The notes beneath the pieces were generated by a model. That model made no database searches, was not told the origin of the DNA, and saw only the letters and a program-made list of their open reading frames with translations. Below, in pieces: positions 56,686 through 64,000 of a DNA stretch of 64,000 nucleotides. This stretch comes from Flexilinea flocculi (lineage in GTDB: Bacteria; Chloroflexota; Anaerolineae; Anaerolineales; Anaerolineaceae): positions 1,974,974-2,038,973 of the forward strand of contig NZ_DF968181.1 of the NCBI RefSeq assembly GCF_001192795.1. Reading direction: 5' to 3'. The position numbers were made by a program, and so were the translations under genes. How positions within the stretch are numbered: the first letter of the stretch is position 1; every line of letters begins with the position of its first letter.

Positions 56686-56807
56686 CAGCAATTCTGAATT
56701 TGATAAAGCCTTTTGAGAAAAAGATATGATTAGGTGTCGTGTTGTTTCCGCGCTCTACGCGGAAACAACACGACACCTAATCATATTTCTCATATTTCGA
56801 ATCGCTG
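56686..56807 (+). repeat. Dispersed hairpin element, copy 18 (longest perfect hairpin)
   Basis: CAGCAATTCTGAATTTGATA opens the element, and CATATTTCGAATCGCTG closes it. The hairpin at 56724-56786 is 29 bp of perfect pairing around a 5-nt CTCTA loop. Its arms contain GTGTCGTGTTGTTTCCGCG. It lies between divergent alr and the BMP lipoprotein-type gene. Confidence 0.9.
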
Positions 56808-56949
56808 GAGTATAATACGTATTAAACAAGTAATAGTTGTTCACACAAGTAAAATAGCGTTTTTTACGCTTGGAAATGAAAGCTTGTAATAAACTACATA
56901 TTTAAAACAAGATTAATTGCACTAAAAATTTCTATTGTCTGACATTTTA

Positions 56950-56978
56950 TTGCATTTTTTTGTTTCATTCCATATAAT
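56950..56978 (+). promoter_or_regulatory. Sigma-70 promoter of the purine transport operon
   Basis: TTGCAT at 56950-56955 and TATAAT at 56973-56978 are 17 bp apart. Transcription from it would give a leader of about 240 nt before the ATG at 57227. Confidence 0.6.
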
Positions 56979-56984
56979 TAACCC

Positions 56985-57226
56985 ACGAAACTAATTTTCT
57001 GTCTCAGTCAATCACAGGAAAAACGCTGTTTCGAAAAAGGAGGCCCAAAAAAAAACTGAGCCAAAATAATCTCCGAAATGACTTTTTTTGTTGAACAGCA
57101 GATCATCTTTCGATAATCTGCTCTCATAAAATGAATTATATTGATGACTTATTTATATAAGTTCGTTCTAAGGTCTTCTCAGCTTTATGACTGAGAGATA
57201 AAAAACATAAGAGGAGAATCATTATT
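56985..57226 (+). other. Long 5' leader of the BMP receptor gene
   Basis: The leader contains the hairpins AGCAGAT/ATCTGCT (about 57100-57126) and CTCAG/CTGAG (about 57178-57196), and an isolated GGAGG at about 57042. No known purine riboswitch consensus is visible. A ribosome binding site, AGAGGAG, is at the end. Confidence 0.4.
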
Positions 57227-58423
57227 ATGAAGAAGCTTTTTACAGTACTGTTTGTTCTTGTTTTCACGTTGACCGTTGTTGCGTTCAACGCTGAAGCTGC
57301 GGCTGAAGACTTCAAACTGGGCGTTATCCTTGTCCATGATGAAAACTCAGGCTATGATATGGCGCACATTGATGGCGTCAAAGGCGCTCAGGAAAAATTA
57401 GGCCTGACAGATGATCAAATCATCTTCAAATACAATATCCCAGAAACTGAAGCATGTTACGACAATGCAGTCGACCTTGCCGAGCAGGGCTGCGACCTGA
57501 TTATCTCAGATTCATATGGACATCAGTCTTATATGATGCAGGCAGCAGCAGAATATCCGGACGTGATCTTCCTGGCTGCAACCGGTGATACCGCCTGGAA
57601 AGAACCGATGGAAAATGTCGCGAACTTCTTCCCTCACACGTACGAATCCCGCTACGTTTCCGGAATTGTCGCTGGAATGAAGCTGAAGGAATTGCTTGAT
57701 TCCGGAAAAATTACCGATCCGTATGTCGGATATGTTGGCGCATACCCGTACGCCGAAGTGGTCAGTGGTTACACTGCCTTCTTCCTCGGCATCCGCTCAA
57801 TCGTTCCGGACGCTCACATGGACGTTCAATATACGAACTCATGGTACGATCCGAAAGCTGAAGGCGAAGCAGCTAACGCTTTGATATCCAGAGGTTGCGT
57901 CATCATTGGTCAGCACGCTGACTCCACCGGCGCCCCGTCAGCCATTCAGGCAGCCAAAGACAGCGGCAAAATTGTTTACAGCGTTGGTTACAACATCAGC
58001 ATGCTCGCTGTTGCTCCGACCGCTGCTCTGACCAGTGCCCAGAACCGTTGGGCTGCGCTCTACACACCGATTATCGAAAAAGCGATGAAGGGCGAAGCAA
58101 TCCCGAAGGACTTTTCAGTAGGGTACGCAAATGACGCCGTTCAGATCGCTCCGCTTGGCCCGGAAGTTGCTGAAGGAACTCAGGAAGCGGTTGATGCCGC
58201 CATCGCTGGAATCATTGATGGCAGCCTGAATGTCTTTGACACTGACAATTTCACCGTCAAAGGCGAAAAAATCACCTCTTTCCTGGCTCTCGACACTGAT
58301 GGCGACTGGACTGGAGACACTGGCGAAGCAATTGAGGATGGTATCTTCTATGAATCCAAACTCATCAGCGCTCCTTATTTCTCGCTGCGAATTGACGGCA
58401 TCACTGAACTCACAAACGAGTAA
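57227..58423 (+). CDS. BMP-family nucleoside-binding receptor (PnrA-like)
   Basis: The 398-residue extracytoplasmic receptor of a nucleoside ABC importer. A signal peptide (MKKLFTVLFVLVFTLTVVAF) ends near NAEA-A without a lipobox cysteine. The BMP-fold motifs include FKLGVILVHDENSGYDMAH, AVDLAEQGCDLIISDSYGH and VIIGQHADSTGAPSA. Codon use is heavily biased compared with the neighbours, suggesting high expression. It heads the operon with the ATPase and two permeases and is followed by two hairpins. Confidence 0.88.
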   Translation: MKKLFTVLFVLVFTLTVVAFNAEAAAEDFKLGVILVHDENSGYDMAHIDGVKGAQEKLGLTDDQIIFKYNIPETEACYDNAVDLAEQGCDLIISDSYGHQSYMMQAAAEYPDVIFLAATGDTAWKEPMENVANFFPHTYESRYVSGIVAGMKLKELLDSGKITDPYVGYVGAYPYAEVVSGYTAFFLGIRSIVPDAHMDVQYTNSWYDPKAEGEAANALISRGCVIIGQHADSTGAPSAIQAAKDSGKIVYSVGYNISMLAVAPTAALTSAQNRWAALYTPIIEKAMKGEAIPKDFSVGYANDAVQIAPLGPEVAEGTQEAVDAAIAGIIDGSLNVFDTDNFTVKGEKITSFLALDTDGDWTGDTGEAIEDGIFYESKLISAPYFSLRIDGITELTNE

Positions 58424-58440
58424 TTATTAATCACTAACAA

Positions 58441-58470
58441 TGAGAAGCGACTGATATCAGTCGCTTCTCA
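58441..58470 (+). terminator. Perfect palindrome after the receptor gene
   Basis: Thirty bp of complete inverted symmetry (TGAGAAGCGACTGAT and its complement, no loop bases), 15 bp after the stop codon, without a T-tract. It would protect or attenuate the receptor transcript. Confidence 0.65.
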
Positions 58471-58574
58471 TAATCAAAACGATTTGAGCAGTATAGGATT
58501 AATAAAAAAATAGCAGAATATTCCAGACGATTCAACGAAATATCTGCTGATTGAGTTTTCACTTCCTGTCAATA

Positions 58575-58627
58575 TTTTTAACAGAGGTGTAACCCTTAAT
58601 AAATATGAGTTACACCTCTGTTAAAAA
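58575..58627. terminator. Second hairpin between receptor and ATPase genes
   Basis: AACAGAGGTGTAAC pairs with GTTACACCTCTGTT, with further A/T pairing outside. A T-run lies on the minus-strand side. It may set partial read-through to the ATPase. Confidence 0.65.
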
Positions 58628-58689
58628 ACAAAAAAAAATAACTGTTTTTCAGGATTTTATTCAAGGCAGAGCAGCGTTATCGCCCTGTC

Positions 58690-60246
58690 ATGAGAAAGGA
58701 ACCCTACTTGGAACAGAATGTAGCTATTCGAATGGTCGATATCACCAAACGATTCGCTGATGTGGTCGCCAACAACAAAATTAATCTGGAAATTCGGTTC
58801 GGAGAAATTTTGGCTCTCCTTGGTGAAAACGGCAGCGGCAAGACCACATTAATGAACATGCTGTCCGGAATCTACATGCAGGACAGCGGTGCCATCTATG
58901 TCAAAGGTGAACGGATTACAATCAAAGACCCGCACGATGCATATAGTCTGCACATCGGTATGATCCACCAGCACTTTAAATTGGTAGAAGTGCTGACTGC
59001 TGCAGAAAACATTATCCTCGGGCTGAATGAAACCCGCCTGATCGATTTAAAAAACGTCCGTGAACAGGTTAAAAAAATCTGTGATCGTTATGGATTCGTC
59101 GTTGATCCGGATAAAAAAGTTTACGATATGTCCGTTTCCGAAAAACAGACGCTCGAAATCGTCAAGGTTCTTTATCGTGGTGCTGATATTCTGATTCTGG
59201 ACGAACCGACTGCAGTGCTGACCCCTCAGGAAACTGACAAGCTCTTCGTTGTCATGCGCAACATGAAAGCGGATGGGAAATCAATTGTGATCATCACGCA
59301 CAAATTGCACGAAGTGATGGAAATTTCAGATCGGGTTGCCGTTCTACGCAAAGGTGAATACATCGGCGATGTTCTCACGAGCCAAACGGATCCGCAGAAA
59401 CTGACCGACATGATGGTGGGTCGTTCAGTTACACTCAACATCGATCGGCCGGAACCAGTCAATCCGAAGGAAAGCCTGGTTGTAAAGAACTTGGGCGTCA
59501 AAGACATCAACGGCGTGAAAAAACTTGAAAATGTATCTTTCACAGCTTACACCGGTGAAATCCTCGGCATCGCCGGCATTTCAGGCTGCGGACAGAAAGA
59601 ATTACTTGAAGCGATTGCCGGATTGCACAAGCTGGAACCAGGTAGTAGCATCATGTTTTATCCCCGTGGAAACAAAGAAGAGGGAGAAGACCTTGCCGGT
59701 CAGTCGCCGATCGATATCAAGCATAAAGGCGTTCATCTGGCCTTTGTCCCCGAAGACCGGCTCGGTATGGGGCTGGTTGGAAACATGAACATTCCTGACA
59801 ACATAATGCTCAAATGCTATGATCAGGGCAAATCACCCTTTACTAACAAAAAAAAGCCGCGGCAACAGGCGATCGAAATCATCCATGATCTTGAAATCGT
59901 GACTCCGGGATTGCGGACGCCCATTCGTCGTCTCTCCGGTGGGAACGTCCAGAAGATTCTGGTCGGTCGGGAAATCTCCTCCGATCCTTATCTGCTGATG
60001 ACGGCTTACGCAGTACGCGGACTTGACATCAACACTTCCTACACAATCTATCGGTTGCTTAACGAGCAAAAGAAAAAAGGAACAGCCGTGATTTATGTCG
60101 GTGAAGACCTGGACGTTCTGCTTGAGCTTTGTGACCGCATTCTGGTGTTATGTAGCGGACGTGTCAGCGGGATCGTCGACGGCCGGACAGCGAAGAAAGA
60201 AGAAGTTGGTCTGTTAATGACGCATTTCAAGGAGGAGACAGCATGA
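58690..60246 (+). CDS. Nucleoside ABC transporter ATPase (NupO/RbsA-like, two nucleotide domains)
   Basis: The 518-residue ATPase has two nucleotide-binding halves. The first has Walker A GENGSGKTTL and Walker B ILILDEPTAVL. The second retains GISGCGQKELLEAIAG and the signature LSGGNVQK, but the Walker B region reads LLMTAYAVRGLD in place of the usual acidic pair, so it is probably inactive. It drives purine nucleoside or base uptake. The ATG at 58690 lacks a clear ribosome binding site. Confidence 0.9.
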   Translation: MRKEPYLEQNVAIRMVDITKRFADVVANNKINLEIRFGEILALLGENGSGKTTLMNMLSGIYMQDSGAIYVKGERITIKDPHDAYSLHIGMIHQHFKLVEVLTAAENIILGLNETRLIDLKNVREQVKKICDRYGFVVDPDKKVYDMSVSEKQTLEIVKVLYRGADILILDEPTAVLTPQETDKLFVVMRNMKADGKSIVIITHKLHEVMEISDRVAVLRKGEYIGDVLTSQTDPQKLTDMMVGRSVTLNIDRPEPVNPKESLVVKNLGVKDINGVKKLENVSFTAYTGEILGIAGISGCGQKELLEAIAGLHKLEPGSSIMFYPRGNKEEGEDLAGQSPIDIKHKGVHLAFVPEDRLGMGLVGNMNIPDNIMLKCYDQGKSPFTNKKKPRQQAIEIIHDLEIVTPGLRTPIRRLSGGNVQKILVGREISSDPYLLMTAYAVRGLDINTSYTIYRLLNEQKKKGTAVIYVGEDLDVLLELCDRILVLCSGRVSGIVDGRTAKKEEVGLLMTHFKEETA

Positions 60247-61358
60247 TGAAACAAAAACATAGAAAGAAGGAACCTCTGTTTCGCATCTCCAAGAACGGTT
60301 TTGTCCCGCTTTATAAAGCGTGGGCAATCCGAATCGGCGCGTTGCTGCTGGCTTTAGTCGTATGCGCGTTCATCATTTATTCAATAACCAAACTAAACCC
60401 GCTGAAAGTTTATGGAACGATGTTCCAGGGTGCTTTTGGAACCAACAAGCGCATGTGGGTCACCATCCGCGACACCATGATGCTTCTCTGCATCGGATTG
60501 GGGCTTGCGCCGGCATTCAAAATGCGTTTTTGGAATATCGGTGCCGAGGGTCAGGTGCTCGTTGGCGGAATCGCCTCAGCTGCCTGCATGATTTATCTCA
60601 GAGGGAAGATGTCCGCAACGGCAGTGCTGCCCATCATGTTTGTCTGCAGCATGTTGGCGGGCGCTATCTGGGGATTCATTCCCGGCTATTTCAAAGCCAA
60701 ATATGGAACAAATGAAACGCTGTTCACGCTGATGATGAACTACATCGCGATCCAGCTGACCTCATACTTTGTGGCGCTCTGGGAAAATCCTTACGGTTCG
60801 AACACAGTCGGAATCATCAACTCCCGCGATAAATTTGGGTGGTTCCCGCCGATATTCGGACAGATGTATGGCTTGAACGTCATCATTGTCCTGGTGCTGG
60901 TGGTCTTAATTTATGTTTATCTGAATTACACCAAACAGGGCTTTGAGATTTCCGTAGTTGGTGACAGCGAAAATACCGCCAGATACTGCGGCATTGACGT
61001 CAAACGAGTCATCATCCGAACAATGATCATCTCCGGAGCAATCTGCGGAATCGCCGGCTTTCTGGCGGTCGCCGGTGCCGGACACACGATCTCAGTCAGT
61101 ACCGCCGGCGGTCGTGGCTTTACGACCATCATCGTCGCCTGGATGGCAAAATTCAATTCGTTTGTGATGGTTTTATTCTCATCGCTGCTGGTTTTCCTCG
61201 AAAAAGGCGCAATGGAAATCGCTTCCCGTTATCAGCTTTCAGATTATGTCTCAAATATGATTATCGGCATTATCCTGTTTTTCATTTTGGGAAGTGAATT
61301 CTTTATCAACTTCAAAGTCAGATTACGCCAGCGCTTTACAAAGGATAAGTCCCAATGA
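60243..61358 (+). CDS. Nucleoside ABC transporter permease 1 (NupP-like)
   Basis: A 371-residue permease with about ten helices. GLAPAFKMRFWNIGAEGQVL, AKYGTNETLFTLMMNYIAI and GDSENTARYCGIDVKRVI are typical of the BMP-linked permeases. It overlaps the ATPase by 4 nt and the second permease by 4 nt, which indicates coupling. The substrate is inferred from the neighbours. Confidence 0.92.
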   Translation: MMKQKHRKKEPLFRISKNGFVPLYKAWAIRIGALLLALVVCAFIIYSITKLNPLKVYGTMFQGAFGTNKRMWVTIRDTMMLLCIGLGLAPAFKMRFWNIGAEGQVLVGGIASAACMIYLRGKMSATAVLPIMFVCSMLAGAIWGFIPGYFKAKYGTNETLFTLMMNYIAIQLTSYFVALWENPYGSNTVGIINSRDKFGWFPPIFGQMYGLNVIIVLVLVVLIYVYLNYTKQGFEISVVGDSENTARYCGIDVKRVIIRTMIISGAICGIAGFLAVAGAGHTISVSTAGGRGFTTIIVAWMAKFNSFVMVLFSSLLVFLEKGAMEIASRYQLSDYVSNMIIGIILFFILGSEFFINFKVRLRQRFTKDKSQ

Positions 61359-62338
61359 ACCAATTCATCTCATTATTTCAGGCATCCATCGTTTTTGGAA
61401 CCGTCATCCTTTTCGGTGCAGTTGGAGAAATCCTGACCGAAAAATCGGGTAACCTGAACCTTGGTGTTCCAGGCATTATGTATCTTGGAAGTATAGCCAG
61501 TCTGATCGGTGTTTTCTATTATGAACGATATGTCGAAAATCCGATCCCGATTGTCTGTATTCTGATCGCGCTCGTCTGCGCAATCATCGCCTCCATGCTG
61601 GGGGGGCTGTTGTTCAGCTTTATGACCATCACGCTGCGCTGCAACCAGAATGTGATGGGGCTTGCATTCAATATTTTTGCTGGCGGATTCGCCAATTTTT
61701 ATGGCGGCTCCCTCAACAAACTGGCTGGTGGCGTCGGTCAAATCAACGTGTTGGCAACCAGTGCGGCATTCAGAACTAAAATTCCCTCCTATCAAAGTTT
61801 AGGACCCTTCGGCCATCTTTTCCTGTCTTATGGATTTTTGGTCTATCTCGCAATTTTCCTGGCTTTCGCGATCAGCTGGTTTTTGACTCGTACTACAGTC
61901 GGATTAAATCTGCGCTCGGTCGGTGAAAATCCAGCGACCGCAGATGCGGCAGGAATTAACGTCACAAAGTACAAGTACGTTTCAACTTGCGTCGGCGCTG
62001 CAATTTCAGGCCTCGGTGGTCTCTATTATGTGATGGATTATATGAAAGGCACCTGGGACAGCGATGGCTCAATCGAAGGGCTGGGTTGGCTTGCGGTGGC
62101 GCTGGTCATTTTCGCCTCCTGGAAAGCACCTCGCGCGATCTGGGGATCTTACCTGTTTGGAATGCTCTCATGGGCTTATTTCTATATCCCGGAACTGACA
62201 CGCAGTTCACAGGAAATATTCAAAATGCTTCCCTATATCGTGACTGTTCTAGTTCTGATTGTCGTGGCTTATCAGCATAAACCGGACAATCAACCGCCCA
62301 ATGCGCTTGGGCTTCCCTATTTCCGGGAAGATCGCTAA
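61355..62338 (+). CDS. Nucleoside ABC transporter permease 2 (NupQ-like)
   Basis: A 327-residue permease with eight or more helices. TVILFGAVGEILTEKSGNLN is the common N-terminal motif, and VGENPATADAAGINVTKYKY is the loop that contacts the ATPase. It overlaps permease 1 by 4 nt. A terminator follows. Confidence 0.92.
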   Translation: MNQFISLFQASIVFGTVILFGAVGEILTEKSGNLNLGVPGIMYLGSIASLIGVFYYERYVENPIPIVCILIALVCAIIASMLGGLLFSFMTITLRCNQNVMGLAFNIFAGGFANFYGGSLNKLAGGVGQINVLATSAAFRTKIPSYQSLGPFGHLFLSYGFLVYLAIFLAFAISWFLTRTTVGLNLRSVGENPATADAAGINVTKYKYVSTCVGAAISGLGGLYYVMDYMKGTWDSDGSIEGLGWLAVALVIFASWKAPRAIWGSYLFGMLSWAYFYIPELTRSSQEIFKMLPYIVTVLVLIVVAYQHKPDNQPPNALGLPYFREDR

Positions 62339-62343
62339 TGGCA

Positions 62344-62380
62344 GGCATGGATTGTATATAAAACGATCCATGCCTTTTTT
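62344..62380 (+). terminator. Terminator after the transporter operon
   Basis: GGCATGGAT pairs with ATCCATGCC across 13 nt and is followed by six T. It separates the transporter from the adenine deaminase gene, though read-through is possible. Confidence 0.85.
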
Positions 62381-62442
62381 CATAAAAATTTCGGACAAAA
62401 TATCTGGTCGGATAAAACAATAACAGGCAGGAGGAATAACAC

Positions 62443-64000
62443 ATGACAATTTATAATCACAAACCGAAAAAGCTTGCCGATGTTACCCGTGACCTTGCGG
62501 CTGTCGCCATGGGCAGTTTACCAGCGGATCTGATCATTCGCAACGGTAATTTAGTCAATGTCAATATCGGTTGCATTCAAAAAAATATCGATGTTGCTGT
62601 CAAACACGGTTTTATTGTCTATGTCGGTCAAGAATCAGAAGGAAAAATTAAAACAGACGATCATACGAAAATTGTAGATGCAAACGGGCGTTATCTGGTG
62701 CCTGGTTTCATTGACAGCCATGTCCACATAGAGAGCTCAATGACGGATCCCCGTCATTTTATTAAGGGAATTCTTCCGAGGGGAACTACTACAATCTGTC
62801 CTGACAACCATGAAATTACAAACGTTCTTGGATTAAAAGCTGTCGAGTTATTTCATCAGGCTGCTCAGGGATTGCCCATCAAGTTTTTACTGGCAATGCC
62901 GGTTTGTGTTCCGGCTGTTGCAGGATTTGAGAATGCCGGAGCAGAAATTAACGCTGCGGATGTGTCCAAAGCTTACCAAAACGGCTGGGCACAGCTCCAG
63001 GGAGAGCAGATGAATTTTGTCGGGGTGATTCATGGCGATGAACACGTTCACTCCATCATTAAAGCATCCCATGATGCCGGTATGATCCTTACTGGTCATT
63101 ATTCCAGCCTGGAACTTGATCAGGGATTAAATGCATTTGCAGCAACAGGAATTAATTGCTGCCATGAAGTTACCACGGCAGACTCAGTCCTCCGTCGGGC
63201 TGAACTCGGTTTTTACAGTCAGTTACGCTACGGATCAGCATGGCTGGATCTGCCGAACACCATCAAAGCGTATACAAACAATCCAGGAATTGATTCCCGA
63301 TTTTTAACCATCTGCACCGACGATGTAAACGCATCGACGATTGTAGAAGAAGGGCAAATGGATCGAGCCATCCGTACTGCAATTCGAAATGGTGTACCGC
63401 CAATAACAGCGATTCAAATGGCAACGCTTAATCCTGCCCAGCTTCTGGAAAAAGCCCGCTGGATTGGTTCTATCGCACCAGGACGTGCAGCCGACATCCT
63501 GATTGTCAGTAATTTGACAGAACTCGTCATCGATGAGGTTTATAGTGACGGTGTGTTAGTTGCAAAGAATGGAATCCTTTCCGTTGATTTTGAACCGTAT
63601 TCTTATCCGGAAATTGCTACTAAAACGATGTATTTAGATCCTTTATCCCCTGAAGATTTTAAAATTCCTGCTGGTACCGAGAATCCCGTTAAAATCAGAG
63701 CAATTGAAATCATCCCGGGTATGGTTCATACTATCGAGAAAATGAAACGGATGCGCCCGGTCAACGGGAATTTAATTGCAGACAGCTCACGAGACCTGGC
63801 AAAGGCGTTCGTTTTCTATCGACACCAGCCGAAAGAAACGCTGAAAGGGTCTCGCGGATATGGTTTTGTCGCTGGAACGAAATTTAATTCGAATTGTGCT
63901 TATGCTTCCACAGTTTCACATGACTGCCATAATCTGTTAGTTGTCGGAACCAGCGATGAAGCCATGGCACTGGCAGCCAATGAAGTGATCCAGGCTGGCG
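62443..64000 (+). CDS. ade: Adenine deaminase (cut by the right edge)
   Basis: An open frame from the ATG at 62443 continues past the window end, so only about 519 residues are seen. They include the amidohydrolase metal motifs DSHVHIESSM and DNHEIT, then IHGDEHVHSI, GHYSSLELDQGLNAF, and TDDVNASTIVEEG, all of the Ade family. It deaminates adenine to hypoxanthine. AGGAGG lies 8 nt before the start. Location after the nucleoside transporter supports purine salvage. Confidence 0.93.
   Translation, partial: MTIYNHKPKKLADVTRDLAAVAMGSLPADLIIRNGNLVNVNIGCIQKNIDVAVKHGFIVYVGQESEGKIKTDDHTKIVDANGRYLVPGFIDSHVHIESSMTDPRHFIKGILPRGTTTICPDNHEITNVLGLKAVELFHQAAQGLPIKFLLAMPVCVPAVAGFENAGAEINAADVSKAYQNGWAQLQGEQMNFVGVIHGDEHVHSIIKASHDAGMILTGHYSSLELDQGLNAFAATGINCCHEVTTADSVLRRAELGFYSQLRYGSAWLDLPNTIKAYTNNPGIDSRFLTICTDDVNASTIVEEGQMDRAIRTAIRNGVPPITAIQMATLNPAQLLEKARWIGSIAPGRAADILIVSNLTELVIDEVYSDGVLVAKNGILSVDFEPYSYPEIATKTMYLDPLSPEDFKIPAGTENPVKIRAIEIIPGMVHTIEKMKRMRPVNGNLIADSSRDLAKAFVFYRHQPKETLKGSRGYGFVAGTKFNSNCAYASTVSHDCHNLLVVGTSDEAMALAANEVIQAG

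Noticed and set aside
55517-56776. Alanine racemase starting at 56776
   Set aside because: The extra 45 residues are encoded by the repeat hairpin; the conserved protein begins at MEKQKFTKSDF (56641).
2744-56807. Could the short palindromic repeats be a CRISPR array?
   Set aside because: Copies are kilobases apart, differ in sequence, and have no regular spacers or cas genes nearby.

Overview
The window reads as a chromosomal segment of a low-GC, probably strictly anaerobic heterotrophic bacterium. Evidence for anaerobic life is a Desulfovibrio-type molybdenum aldehyde oxidoreductase with its accessory gene cluster, an iron-containing alcohol dehydrogenase, LarE, a UroD-family methyltransferase-like protein and a thioredoxin reductase without normal NADPH motifs. 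A placement in Chloroflexota/Anaerolineae is plausible from gene content and style but is only an inference, because there is no rRNA or other marker gene here.

Layout. 1-2.6 kb: minus-strand phosphate operon pstS-arsC-like-pstC-pstA, with pstB beyond the left edge, behind a Pho-box-like promoter. 3-5 kb: a secreted protein and a 59-residue zinc-ribbon gene. 5.2-16 kb: housekeeping metabolism (alpha/beta hydrolase, an SHMT-GcvT fusion, a TGS-ThrRS-like P-loop kinase, a DUF218 protein, mtaB, proC and an rRNA-type methyltransferase). 16-26.6 kb: the aldehyde oxidoreductase gene (mop) followed by a tightly packed set of a multi-cluster Fe-S flavoprotein, zinc ribbon, methyltransferase, C-GCAxxG-C-C protein, radical SAM protein, CoA-ligase-like protein, ECF sigma factor and anti-sigma factor. 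This resembles the Desulfovibrio DVU_1551-1559 neighbourhood, whose purpose is not established as far as I know. 26.7-31.3 kb: pdxST, trxBA and an alcohol dehydrogenase. 31.8-41.6 kb: repeat-rich DNA with secreted proteins, an aminotransferase, a DUF4153 membrane protein, a UroD-like protein, cysK and larE. 41.8-45.6 kb: a tRNA-Val hot spot, where an AbiE-type toxin-antitoxin pair lies between two 154-bp direct repeats that each contain the tRNA 3' end, with a second identical tRNA-Val further on. 46-56.6 kb: MazG-like, clpB, upp, GNAT, CBS-ACT, dinG and alr. 57-64 kb: a BMP-type nucleoside ABC transporter leading into an adenine deaminase gene cut by the right edge, together a purine salvage unit.

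The most striking non-coding signal is a family of about 20 dispersed elements of about 120 bp. They have inverted termini close to CAGCAATTCGAAATAT / ATATTTCGAATTGCTG, a long arm and a short arm that give each copy an orientation, and a central hairpin whose arms differ between copies but stay complementary, often around a GCGCGAAGCGC core. They lie in nearly every longer intergenic gap, mostly at gene ends. A second repeat family (CTGTCATTGCGAG...) occurs in five copies and is nested inside similar termini in three of them. No transposase, integrase, CRISPR array or rRNA gene is present.
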